This document shows, one piece after another, positions 49,080-61,140 of a stretch of 64,000 bases of DNA. Under the pieces are notes generated by a model. The model ran no database searches and was not told the DNA's origin. It saw only the letters and a program-made list of their open reading frames with translations. The stretch is from Nemopilema nomurai. Its lineage: Eukaryota > Cnidaria > Scyphozoa > Rhizostomeae > Rhizostomatidae. Where the stretch lies: positions 730,294 through 794,293 of the forward strand of contig ML133479.1 in assembly GCA_003864495.1 (NCBI GenBank), given 5' to 3'. Each line of letters opens with the position of its first letter. Positions within the stretch are counted from its first letter, which is position 1. A program made the translations under genes and the position numbers.

Positions 49080-50873
49080 GTTACCGTTTTATCGAGAACT
49101 TCTTGTCAAATATTCAACCGGCCTAGCTCTCCTTTCTTTGCGGCTTTGCCAATACCTCTGCACAATATTCTAGAACTTAATAAATCTGTCATAAATCTGC
49201 AGTGCATATCAACAAGTTTATAATCCTATCAAACCAACCCCAAGCAACGTTATTCATAGGTGTATACAATACCGGTAAGAAGTCATAAAAAATGTATATC
49301 AGAATACTCGATGTGGTTTAGCCGCCATTTACGATACTGTTTCCAAGGCGACGTATCAACAGGGCGGCAAGGGAAGCGAAGAAGTGAAACCCAACTCTAT
49401 GAGTCGAACATTTCGATAAACATTTCAAGAAGTAGCTGTCACAAATCAAAGTGTATGTGTTGCTGGCTTTATTAATTGACAATGTACACGCTAAAAAGCC
49501 TACCTCTAAGGAGCCTACCTCAGGTTAAAAAGTTCCTTATTCGTATACCTCAAATGATCAAACTGTAAAAACAAAATTCCCTTAGTAGTTCATTAATTTT
49601 CACTGCACATAACGTGCCATAAAAATATTATAGAAACAAACAAAAAACAGAAAAATTTGAATTTTGTTTAACTCTATGGCTACGTTAAGTGAAAATCTCA
49701 TTACAATTTTGACAACAATATGCCGCAACATTTAATAGAAAGAGGGGAAATTACTCAATGAAGCATTTCAACCGGCTTTTTAGTTCTTGACGTTACAAGT
49801 GATAAGTTTTTTCAAAATATTTCGGCCCTCTACATGTAGGTTCCTTAGAAAGTGGGAGCTGAGTAACAGGGCCAATCAAATAGCATCCTGTAATCGCGCG
49901 ACATGTCATTTATGATTAAGAAGAGAATAGGAATCGAGAGATTGATTGGAGGTAAGAGAGGTTAATTTGATCCAAGTTTGAATGCAGAAGGATTTTGTGT
50001 TCTTTTTGCCATTGTACCGTTATGAACTACCACAGCTGCAGCCACCGGTCGGAAAAAAGAAAGAGAAGATTTATAGATCTGCAGATAATTTATGAATTCA
50101 CGAATTTCTGTTTATTAGCTTTTTATTGATTCGCAAATTGAATCGTTCATAAATTTGCCACAAATTGCATTATAAGAGATTTCGTCACAAAAGATGCTAA
50201 TGCTGCTGAGTCTTTTTGGTTAAATTCATGACCTGTCATAATCCTGTGCTTCTTACTGCAACTGGACTCCATCTTCTCTCTCCAATTGCCTAGCCTCCTT
50301 GTCGGAAGACGGATCCCCCTGTACGGGAGAACGACGCCATAATGATTAGCACACGTCCTTTCAGAGCAGCGAATGGAAAATGAAATTTTAGAAAGCCAAG
50401 AAAAATCGAAGCTCATCAAACAAATTTTCCCATTAAGGTGGAAACTTGAAATTTTTACCTTTAGTAATATTAAGACTATATAGTACTGCTTTCGGACACA
50501 TGATCTGAAATGATTTTTATAGAACACGAATGGATGACCTTACTACCCAGAGGTAAAAGTGTACACTCATCACAAAATTCTAAAAATTTTCGTCACCCTT
50601 TTTTTAAAATGTCAATCTTTCTGGATCCACCCCTACCTGCTACGATGATAAGTTACTCTGGAACCGTGTGGGTGGAGTCTTGCTCTGGCATAGCGAAAAC
50701 ATGACAGTACGACATCCGATTCCCCAAAAAGATCTGCAATCGCTTGTATAATGACATATAAATTGCTTTATGTTGCTGACCTCTGGCTTAATGTTCAATC
50801 AACGTGCGATCAAATGACGTGATTCAGTAAGCCACTAGTCTGACCTCAATTGTAATTTTAACCGTCGCTAGCT
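49080..50873. other. intergenic between HEATR4 and the vWFA gene (divergent)
   Basis: HEATR4 reads left and the vWFA gene reads right, so both promoters should lie here. No further coding or RNA gene is recognised. Confidence 0.5.
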
Positions 50874-50880
50874 TATAAGG
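50874..50880 (+). promoter_or_regulatory. TATA-like box (TATAAGG) of the vWFA gene
   Basis: Lies 74 bases before the ATG at 50954, leaving room for a start site about 30 bases downstream and a short 5' UTR. Assigned by motif and spacing. Confidence 0.4.
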
Positions 50881-50953
50881 CAGATTCGCCAGCATCAAAT
50901 GTAAGAGAGAGACCAAAGGCCTAGGTGCACGTCATCTAGAAGAGGCTTCGAAA

Positions 50954-53900
50954 ATGATGAAGTTGGTAGCACTATTCCTTCTCTGCATTGCTTTTAGCAG
51001 CCATCGTGTTGATGGTAAGCGATACATTGTATATGGTTAATCTAGTCTATCTTCTTTCCTGGATTATAACACTTATCGATACTATCTAAGATATGCAAAG
51101 ATGTTTGTCAATTTGAATCTAATGATACATAAAGACCGAAAGCACAATGTTGGAATTGACTTTAACCTTGAAATTTCATGGTACATACATGGTACTTTTA
51201 GTAGCTAGAATCTTGCGCCTTCTACGAATGACTATGATAAATAGTAGGCTTGCGCCCAAATTGGCACAAAGGGTAACCGGTCCCTTTTGTATTGAATAGA
51301 GCATTTATTCAAGATTGAATTTTACACCGTCATTGTATTTCTGCCACTGTCCGATAAAATCAGCCCGTATAGCATGGGTGGAAGAAACAAACGACTTGAT
51401 TTTACGCAGAATAACGATCGTTGGCTCCTTTAAAAGTTAAAAGGCGACCAGCCTGTAGACGTGTCGCTCCGGGTTGTTTGGATCTGGGTCGTTTGGATCT
51501 GAGTCTAAACACGAAGAGAAAGAAGCAGTGGAGGGGGGATTTTAATCGCCGCTTTAAATCATTTTAGGAAAGTGCTCGAGTGAGGGGCAAAGGGACATCA
51601 TTGCCCTCATTGAGCTCCAACCGGAATCACGCTTTGCGGGCATTCATGCCTTAAAGTTCATCACAGCCTTGAAAGACCTGATCGCGCCGAAGCCAGAATG
51701 CACGAGACTTGGTGTTTATGCTTGTTTCGAATGAGGTTTCGAAGGTTATTCACTTGAATTGCGACTACAAGGGCTGCTTTTCCAAGAGTCAGATGGAATT
51801 CTATCGGGTGTCAAATTCGTTCCATAGGACAAGGGGCGCCTTCAACAAACAGGTTCTTGCCGAAGGATTGAAGGAGGCTGCCAATGAATTTATAGCAAAT
51901 GGCCGCCAAGGTGCGAAAAAGGTTGGTGGACAATGCTTTGTATGAAATGATCAATGCAAAATGGTAAAATTTTGAATTAGGTCTAATGCATTATCCCTCT
52001 TTTGAATACAGCCATTTTTGTAAGAAACATTCTAGGGTAAGCTCCAATTTTCGTAAAAAACTCTGGGGTAATCAGCAATTCTATCTGAATTGATGATGCT
52101 AATGAACATCTTTAACTTGCAAGTTTAGCCTCTCAGCTCCTCATAAGTGGTTAAGATATTGAGTACAACTGGATATTGCAGAACTACAAATTTCATCAAA
52201 CTAGCTTTAATCTTTAGTGAACCATAGATAAAATATTTAGAAGGAGTTTCACTGCTGTTAGAATTGGTCGAAGCAAGCCAAAGATGAACATTCTTAATAA
52301 TTATCAGCATAAACAGGTGATTTCTAAGTTGAAAGACATCAGCTTTGGTTTGCGCCCTCTCACTTCCAAAGCAATACGGGCAGAGATCTCAGTGACATTC
52401 CTGTTATCAGTTCGTACCTTAGCCCTCCTAGCAATTGCATTCCAAGTTGCCAGCGGTCTAAAATTATTCATCAGAGTTCCGCTATTTCCTGTTTAAGGTC
52501 CTTCTGCTGGTTCTGGCAAATGCACCAACACCAGGGTCCCCAAAAACAGAAGATGAAGTCAAAGATCTACTCGATATGCAAGTCTCAATCATGGCAATTG
52601 GAGTCGGCAAATGGGAGGTTAGCAAGCTGGCCAAGATTGCTGAGCCAAGATATAGCAAGATCGTTTTCGAATCGATGGCACAACTGGCTTCCAAAGGCGG
52701 GTCCGAGGTGGAGCAGCTCTTGCGACAAAGGCCATCCGTTGGTAATCATTCTTTAGCATGCTAACTGTTCTTAATCACATGCCACTGCGACCAAAGTTGA
52801 AGACCAACCTAAAAATGGATTACAGTATTGTCCCCCATATAAGGAACACAATTTTAGGCCCAAGGGGATATTAAGAATAGGGGTGCTCAGGTTACTTTAT
52901 GCGCCTAAAATTTGAGCAAATTATATTTTTTGGTCAGCCATTTATACAATTAATTTTTTGGATTCAAAAAATGCCGAATTGTTTTTTGGGTCTTGAATGT
53001 GAGAAAATTTAAGATTTGTAACCAAAATGGAAATGTAAAACTACAACGTGATGGAAATTGTTTACTTTGATAAATATTGTATACTTGCTTCTGTGATATG
53101 CATATGATTTTAAGATCACATATAGAGCAAAGTTGGATGTACAAGACAAAGAAAATTATTCCTTAGAGTCAATTTCTGTGCTAATATCTATTTTTTTGGC
53201 TCATGGTTCGTACCTCAACCTGAACACCTCTATCCTAAAAGTATGAGAACCCCTCCGGGGATTTTACAAAACACAGACCCTATTTTTTTAATAAAGAAAA
53301 ACCCTTTGATAAGAAACTGATGAAAGTCTGAAAACGCTTGTTTCTTATTCGAAAAACTTCATACAACTTAATCCTTTGTAAAGCAGAACAAAACATGAAT
53401 CATTCTACACAAATAAAATAAGAGAAAACAACTTTGAATGCAAACTAAGCAAGAAGCACTTTCCCAGAATATTTATAACGTTTTCAAACAGTGAAAAATG
53501 ACAAATACAAAACAAAATAGTATATGGTATTTTAATCATAATCACTGAGCTTGTGCCTGCGTAGATGAACAAGTGTATTATTTGGTTTTTGTATAAGAAA
53601 CATAGACTTGGAGTATGCTTTTGCTAAAACATTTTGCAATTCGGCATGTTCATCTAAGGTTTGCCAGCAATTATCATCATTTCTTTCTCTGCTTCAGGAT
53701 TTTCTTCCGTCGTATCAGAAGATCCATTGAGCAGAAGATTGCTGAATGGTAAGTATACTTTTCATAATGAAACGACATCTTTCTATTTGCTGCAACATCT
53801 TTCTATTTCTATTCGACGTCTTTCCAAACAGCCCAATCAAAATTCATTGAAATTGAAGACAACATTGCAAACGAGATTTGCATAAAAAGATGGGCCCCTT

Positions 53901-56900
53901 GACGCGTATCCCTTCCTACTCAAGATTTCTGCATTTATATTTCACACGATAAAACTTGCTTCTAGTGCATTCTATCATTTTAAATCTTTGCAAAGCAGAG
54001 AATCAGCTCATTGCAATTGTGTGGTACTGCCTAGTCAAAGCACGTGTTGAAACTCTTTAACGGGGATGAAAAGGCCACCATTTTAGAAGCTTAATCTATT
54101 TGGAACTTTTCACTTTCTTCAAGGCTGTTTGACAAGCCCCGTCTTGCACCCGATACTGTTGTGAACCATACGTACAAGTTATGACATTATCAATAGACAC
54201 ATGCCTTTAGTCAGAGAAGAACACGTTTTGGTGGACACATGCCGAGCAAGTGTCCTAAATCAAGTAGCTATATTGCTATTACTTAATCAAACACATTCAT
54301 TATATAAGCGACCAATCCCAACCCCCCCCCCCCCCCCCCCCCTATGCAAAGAAACCACCCTAAGGAGGGCCCTGGTCAAGTATCCTGATGGTTTCAGTGC
54401 TCCCTGTTTTTTCTTAATGTGTGCAGTAGACTTTTTTGGGTTTTGATAAGTAATACACATGCATAATTTTTGTAGAGGACAAATTAGACGTATGCCAAAA
54501 CATAGTAGACATTGCCTTCGTGATGGACAGCTCTGGCAGTGTGAAACGATACTACAATCAGGAGAAATTCTTCGTCAAGAGAATAGCAACCCGATTCAAC
54601 ATCATCGAAGCGGGTACACACGGCGGAGTTGTTCTGTTCAGTTCCCATGGCTACATAAAAACGCACGTTCGATTCAAGGAATTCATGACGACTGATTCGT
54701 TCAACGAAGCCGTGGACAACCTGCCTTTCTACGGATACCTGACTCGCATTGACAGGGCCCTGGAACTAGCGCATCGGGAGCTGTATACGGAGGCAGGCGG
54801 TGCTAGGCCGAACGTCAAGAAGCTTCTGTTCCTTATTACCGATGGCAGGCAGAATCCAGATGAAGCCGGTGGCAGAAAGTTGGACCCAGCTGCAGAGGCA
54901 GAAAAACTACACCTCAGCAATGTGCAAATCTATGCTGTTGGTGTTGGGACTAAAGTCAATGTAACTGAGCTCATAGCAATAACTAAAGATGCCAAAAAGG
55001 TCTACACCGCCAAGGACTTTGAAGAACTCACATCCACTGAATTTGTAACGAAGGTCTCCAAACAGTTATGCAAAGGAGCTGACATAGGTATGCAATAGCA
55101 ACTAGAAAGAGATGTACCGTAAAGGCTCTATTGAGCCCCGGGGGGGCTTATTCAATCTTCGAGGTCCTAGCGGGGGGCCTTCATAAAAAGGGGGGCCTTC
55201 ATAGAGAGGGGGCCTTCATAGAGAGGGGGGCTAAATAGAGCTTTAACGGTAAGCATACTCTTGTGTGCTTAATTGTAGGGGAGGGTCATATTGCATTTTT
55301 CAAAATTTTTTACCCTTCATAGCATTTTATAATGACCCTCCCATTTTATGGAAATTCCAAAGGACGACCAACCCCCTCATTTTATTATCAACCCCCCATA
55401 TTAGACATTTTAAACTTCTCAGAAAAAATGGCTTGGCTCGGTCCAAAACTCTTTAAAGAAAAAATAAATCAGACCCTAAAATTTCAAAAGCGTTTACTCA
55501 TTGTCGTCATCCATATTTAAATTGTCTTTTAACTCTATTGTTTTGCTTCTTGTTTATGAGCTCTATGCCTCACCAGCTAACATGTTTTCGACTCTGACCA
55601 AAAGTGCACTTGCAATATCTCACCCCCCCCCCTCATTTTATTTTCACCCTCCCATTTTGGATGCTTATTTACAATTTTCCCTGTAGTTCATTTTATTATG
55701 ACCCCTCCGCTTTATGAAAATCTAGGAAAATGCCCACCCCCCACTTTATTCGACCCCCCCTTACAATTAAGCACATAAGAGTAATGATAAAACAGGCAGA
55801 TCATTGCGTTGCCCTCGAAGAACCGGGTGGGCGCAATTTTATTGAGTTTGTAGCCTCTTTTAAGAATTGAGTTGGAAAGCTTTCCCTAGAATAGTGTTTT
55901 GATGTAAGAACTCTAAATTTCAAACTTCATTGCATTTGTCAAAATTTGTGCAAAGTAGATGTAGGGGTGTCTGGGGTTGAAGCAAGGAGGGGAAAATAGC
56001 GAGAAGCTAATGACAGGAGGTGCTACATTTTCTTTAGTAATGGCCTTGCAATGTTGGTTGACGGCCATAATTGATTGTCTTTTGCAGAAGAGAATGTGAC
56101 GACCATATCGTTTGGCAACATCACGAAGCCCAACAACTGCAGCAAGGGAAAGTGTAAGTGTGATGAGTTCGCTTTTATGAATGCCTGCAGTAAATAATCT
56201 GTATTTAGCAAACTATGTACTCTTTGGTTGGACGGATGAATTGGCACGGTGCTAAAACATCATCGCTAAAACATCATCGCTAAAACATCATCGCTAAAAC
56301 ATCATCGCTAAAACATTACCCACCACGGTACAAATGTGACAGAAGCCAAATATTTCGTTTCGTTGCAAGTGTCTTTTATGTTCACTGTTGTGTTGGCATT
56401 CATGGCATTCAACCACGTTTCATCGCAAATCCTGAAGAACAATAGGTCGGTAAATGCAACAAGAAAAATAAGATTTGTTTCTAGCCAACTGTAAGTTTAA
56501 GGTAGGCTACTGGTCCAGAAGTCGCAATATTCCATCAAAATTCCCCCTTTGTTGTTTTTGCTCTAAAACAAGTCTTCATTTACTGGATAACATGTCTGCA
56601 AACATTTTCAGCTTGAATTGTGACAGAAAACATGTAATTTTTATATTTGAAGCTGAACAGGTTTCGTTAAACTAGACTTAGGGCAAAGACGCAATAGTTT
56701 TAAGAAGTTTTCATGCCCAAAGTCTAAACTGCAATGCGTTATTCAACCGGGAATATAAAAATTCCCTTATTCAGTTGGTTAAGAGAAAGTAGCATATTTT
56801 TCTTGTTTTTTATCATGAGAATTAATAAGTTTTTTTGCATGAAGGTGGATGTGGCTGTTGTGGGAACAATCCAGTTTATGTCAACATTTTTCAGGGAGGA

Positions 56901-58381
56901 AATGTAAGGTTCCCTTGAAACTTCATTTTCGTAACCAATTCTGTACGAGTGGTAGTTAAAACAATTATCAAGTAATCGACATTTTTATGACATGATCATT
57001 AGTAACTTGTGGAATTAGGGGTGGGAGAGTGTTCGATTGCAAATGCAAAAAAGTTGCATGCTTTCCAGACAATAATGTCTATTCCCAATCCTTGCAGATT
57101 TATGCGCGGTTTGGCTGTGGGATGCATAAATGACTAGTGAGGGGGGGGGGGAAGTAACATTAGGGAGCTGAGGACAATCCAAAAATTGATGATTGGAGGG
57201 GACTCTATACCTGGGGTGTCCAAAGGGACTAAATTTAATGGCAAAATGTACGGGGTGACTTTTGTGGCAAAGGGTCAGTGCGGTTCTACTGCCCAAAAGT
57301 AGGTGAATGAGGAGGGGCATTTAGTATTCATATGCGGGTAACAGAACTACTAACCCAAAATAGGATAAGATTGGATCCATAGATCCCATCCATCCATAGA
57401 AATGTTTGAGCTCTGATTTGAAGAATTCGACAGTCCAATTGCTTTGGACGAAAGCTACATGCATGCGGGTGTAATGATTTTTTAGGACGTAATTGAATTC
57501 CTTAGTATATAGAATCCTCTCTGGTGTGGCATAAAACAAACGTTTTACTTGCAATTTGTAGTAGGTAGTAGAAACCTTAACTGCGGACACATAAAGCTCA
57601 CTACTTCAACTGCGAAAGATGATTTGGTAGCAGTGCTGAATCGTTAAAGCTTTTTTCTGGCTTTTTATGCGGATTCATCGAGGCATATTTTCTTCGAGGC
57701 TTCGGCACCGAAGTATAAACTATTTTGGACATTGTTTGTTACCAAAGAGTAATAAATAATGATATCTTAGTTCTAGCTTTCTTTGTTTTAGTCAAGGAAC
57801 AGCGTTAACCAGGGACAAACTGTTGTTCAGTCCGGAAGTGGCAACCAAGCTGGAGCTCTCGATGGCTCAAGTCCATTAACCGGCGGCAAAGTGAAAGCGA
57901 TGTCCAACGAAGAAATTGTTTCCTACATCAAGGTGCGTAGCTTTTATTGAAAGTACGACATCGATGTTCGTAGAACAATGGCAAAACAATTGGAAAGGAG
58001 GTTTGGTCAAGCTGCTTTGAGCCCTATGACGTCAATCGTTTTGGTTTTCTGTTACGGCTTAACTTTGTCTCTATTGATTCATAAAAACTGAGCCTCCGGT
58101 GACCACAAAAAACGGCCAAAATTTGGCACAAAATACGCAATGAAAAATTTACATTACATACGAGCATGTGGCTGAATCCACAGTGACTGGTTAATTTGAC
58201 AATGTTGATGATGCGTGTTCTACTAGGCATTGTAAATTTTTCGGTAAAGGGTTTTGATGCCATTATTAATTGCGCTGCTCTCTTTTCCTCATCTTAGAAA
58301 CTGATTCCATACTTCGATTCGATGAATGGCGGCTTAAAGGAGCTCATTCAAAGAACCATCATTAACAAGCGAAAGAAGTGA
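50954..58381 (+). CDS. secreted protein with two vWFA domains
   Basis: Nine exons: 50954-51014, 51568-51921, 52498-52741, 53698-53748, 54476-55087, 56088-56153, 56845-56903, 57792-57932 and 58298-58381, about 556 residues. Signal peptide MMKLVALFLLCIAFSSHRVDG. Domain 1 (exons 2-3) has the vWFA layout (RDIIALIELQ...VLLVLANAPTP...SIMAIGVGKWE) but no DxSxS. Domain 2 (exon 5) is complete: FVMDSSGS, the Thr of GYLTRIDRAL and ITDG make a full metal-dependent adhesion site. Then come a small exon with sequon NVT, a Cys-rich exon (CGCGCCG), a Gly/Ser/Gln linker and a basic end (INKRKK). Likely extracellular matrix or adhesion; ligand unknown. Exon 2 needs a one-base shift near 51700-51715. All other phases agree. 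Confidence 0.85.
54322..54342. repeat. poly-C run (21 C)
   Basis: An uninterrupted C homopolymer in intron 4 of the vWFA gene. True length is uncertain, as such runs are hard to sequence. Confidence 0.85.
55115..55251. mobile_element. 137-bp foldback MITE, TACCGT ends
   Basis: The left end TACCGTAAAGGCTCTATTGAG and the inverted right end TACCGTTAAAGCTCTATTTAG pair over about 20 bases. The outer TA on each side could be the target duplication, making the true ends CCGT/ACGG. The inside is G-rich with three GGGGGCCTTCATA phrases. No gene. It lies in intron 5 of the vWFA gene, 27 bases after the exon 5 donor. A relative is at 2868-2997. Confidence 0.7.
56251..56320. repeat. 14-bp tandem repeat, 5 copies
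   Basis: GCTAAAACATCATC starts at 56251, 56265, 56279, 56293 and 56307, with the last copy altered. It lies in the intron after vWFA exon 6. The sequence is unrelated to the 14-bp array at 11831. Confidence 0.9.
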
Positions 58382-61140
58382 GTGACAAAGGGGCATGGTG
58401 ATTAATCGCATCTGATCGCCATGCCCCATAATACCTCTGCCTTGCACTGGTGACCGCACTGTGGGCTTTTTGTATGGCTGAAGTAGATTGTTTTATTTTG
58501 ACGCCACATTTGAACGAAAAGTAATGAACAAGCCCTGACCAATGTGGGTGCCCACGGTGTGATATTTCAGTAGACTGATGTCAGTGAAGTCATAAACCTA
58601 TCAAAACCATCAGTTTTCAGAACTCTGTTTGATTGGTCAACGTGATCAGGAATCTACATCAATCAGCCAATGAGTCAAAAGATAAGAAAGACAAAAAAGA
58701 AACATCCAGATTTCCAGGAATCTCATTCCCTTTCTGTATCAAATTATTTCTTTGTCATTGATTTTCTAAAACTGCAAGCAACATGAACATATATTGTTTA
58801 CCTTTGCTCGTGGAATCTTGGGAGACACAGAATACGGCGGTCCATGGATTAGAATTTCATTTTTTATGGTTGCAGGAGCGTAGAGAGGGGGGGGGGGGTA
58901 AACGGCGTAATGGTCCGGGGCCTGCAAGTTAAGTATTTCGACTGCGGCGCCAAGGGGCCCGCCCCAGAGCTTGGCTCCGGGGCCCAGGCCGTCTATCAAC
59001 GACCCTGGTTGGTTGTCTCTCATTTTCAGTATTTGCAGTAACTACAGTTCGTCCTCGATTTAGTCTGTGATCATGGGAAAGTCCTTCCTCACTCTCCGGA
59101 TTATTTTATTCTCCGCAGAATTTTCACGGAGGCTACAGTGATTTCCGATAAACTTGAATGAACACAAAGTACTTAGTAATTTAATGTACACATAACACTT
59201 AGAAATTGAATGAGCGCATATATTGAAACTGTTATGTGATTTTCATAGTAAAATGAAAGGAAGCAGAAAATAAAAAACAAAGCTTTGCCGTTGTGCATCT
59301 TCCTTTTTGCAACGCCAAAAACTTCCAGCTAATTGTAAGCCTAATAAAACTGAAGTGGGTAAAATTTTCTTGTAGGTGAGACAATGTACTAGAGAAAAGA
59401 CATTCGGGGAGGCTACTTACTACAGTCAGAAGAACTGAACTAATCGTAGAAGTGTAGTTGAACAAAGTTAGTAGTTAATACTTAACATGCGTCAGATGCA
59501 TTGGCTTTTCTCTGCCCACTCTTTGAAGCCATATTTTCGCTTTTCTCAGGCATATGCTATGCAGTTGTTGTATATTCGATGCGCTGGCTTTACACATTAG
59601 CTTATGCACACTAACGACTATCACGTGGTGCAATAAGAGAAACAACTGAATGATAATGGTTGAATGGAACGAAAAGGGGTTTTGATTTTAAAGCTTACAG
59701 GAATGATGGGGAAATATCAAACTTAGAAAAATGCAGAAACACTGCATACAAGATACGTGCAGTGGAATCCCTCCCTCTTATATAGAAAAATGCACACAAA
59801 AACAACAACAACAATTAAGAAACAGCTAACTTCAGATTTTCATACAGTCGAAATTATCAAATGATCATCTTCCCTCTTAATTATTCTTAAAAATTTTATG
59901 ACAAACTAATCAGAATAAAGTAAATTCTTCTAACTTTGTCTGAATTTCTATGTAGACAAATTAATTTATAACGCTGCAATATTGTTATTTGTAATTGCAA
60001 CAGTAATTAAAGTAATTCCAAACTGTACATAATTACTAAGGCCCAGGTTTGAAGCAAGGACCTATCAGTTTGAAGAAGATCCAGTTCTACTCCAAAAACC
60101 ATTAACCCCCTCGCCAATCTCTCTAAAGTCAAGCAACATATAAATCAGTATACACCAATGTATAATGACTGTCTTATCTTTCTGACGAACTGGGCTGTAA
60201 TCATAGAAAAAGACACCCTTACTTGCTTCCAATAAACCTTTAAAGCTAAAGGTTGCAATACAACTGAAGGCCTCAGTCTAAATGCTAATCTATACTTCGC
60301 ACAGATTTTATAAAACAAAGTTGGTTCACTTTCAAGAATGTTTAAGTACCATGTAGCAAAAGGTTCTGTGCCATTTTTATAGGAAATAAGTATCAGAAAT
60401 GGGCATACTCTGTACACGAACACATACCACTTTGGTTTCGAAAAGAAGGATTCAAATATTTACAAACGCTCATTACTAATGAGTGTAGCCCTGGTAGAGA
60501 AGTTTCTCCAAAAAAAGGAATCTTGTCCTTCGTTTCTTTACGGAAATATCCAAGACTGATACACTTTACCAGTGGCAATGATCTTTCCTATAAATAGGTA
60601 ATGGTCTTGTACAGTGGGACATTTTCTAATGCTCTTAGGGGGAAAATCTTCAGTATGATTGAGACATGGATTTTTTGTTTGAAGAAGATGTTTTCAAATC
60701 AGACGTTGGTGGCAGTGAAGATCAGCTTTTGTAAGCGATAAAATCCTTTATGCCATGTTTTCATTTCGACAGGTTGGCGATTGACTTCGCACGCTATCAA
60801 TATTGCAGCTACTCAAATGTTACGGATAATCTGGTAATAAATACGATATCTTCACAGTATGTCAAATTTCAATTGCGGTCTCAAATGGAGACTTTATTTC
60901 CCGCCGCCGATAATAAAGGTTCATCTCCAAGAACGTGGCCAAAGGTGACGACTATGCTTTAATAGCAAAAAATATGAAGTCACCTATGTAAAGAATGTTA
61001 AGTGGACACTAGCATCTAATCTTGTGCAACGCACAATATGTCTAATTACAATATGATTCATCGTTGAAAACTACACGATTGATTACCTTTACATTACAAA
61101 AGTCTATCAAATGCTAAGGTTCTGTTGAACATGGCACGGT
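58382..61140. other. intergenic between the vWFA and TBC genes (convergent)
   Basis: The 3' flanks of both genes. No gene seen. Contains a GC-rich patch at 58876-59010 (G-run, then GGGGCCTGCAAG, GCGGCGCCAAGGGGCCCGCC), compositionally foreign to its surroundings, perhaps a repeat fragment I cannot name. Confidence 0.45.
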
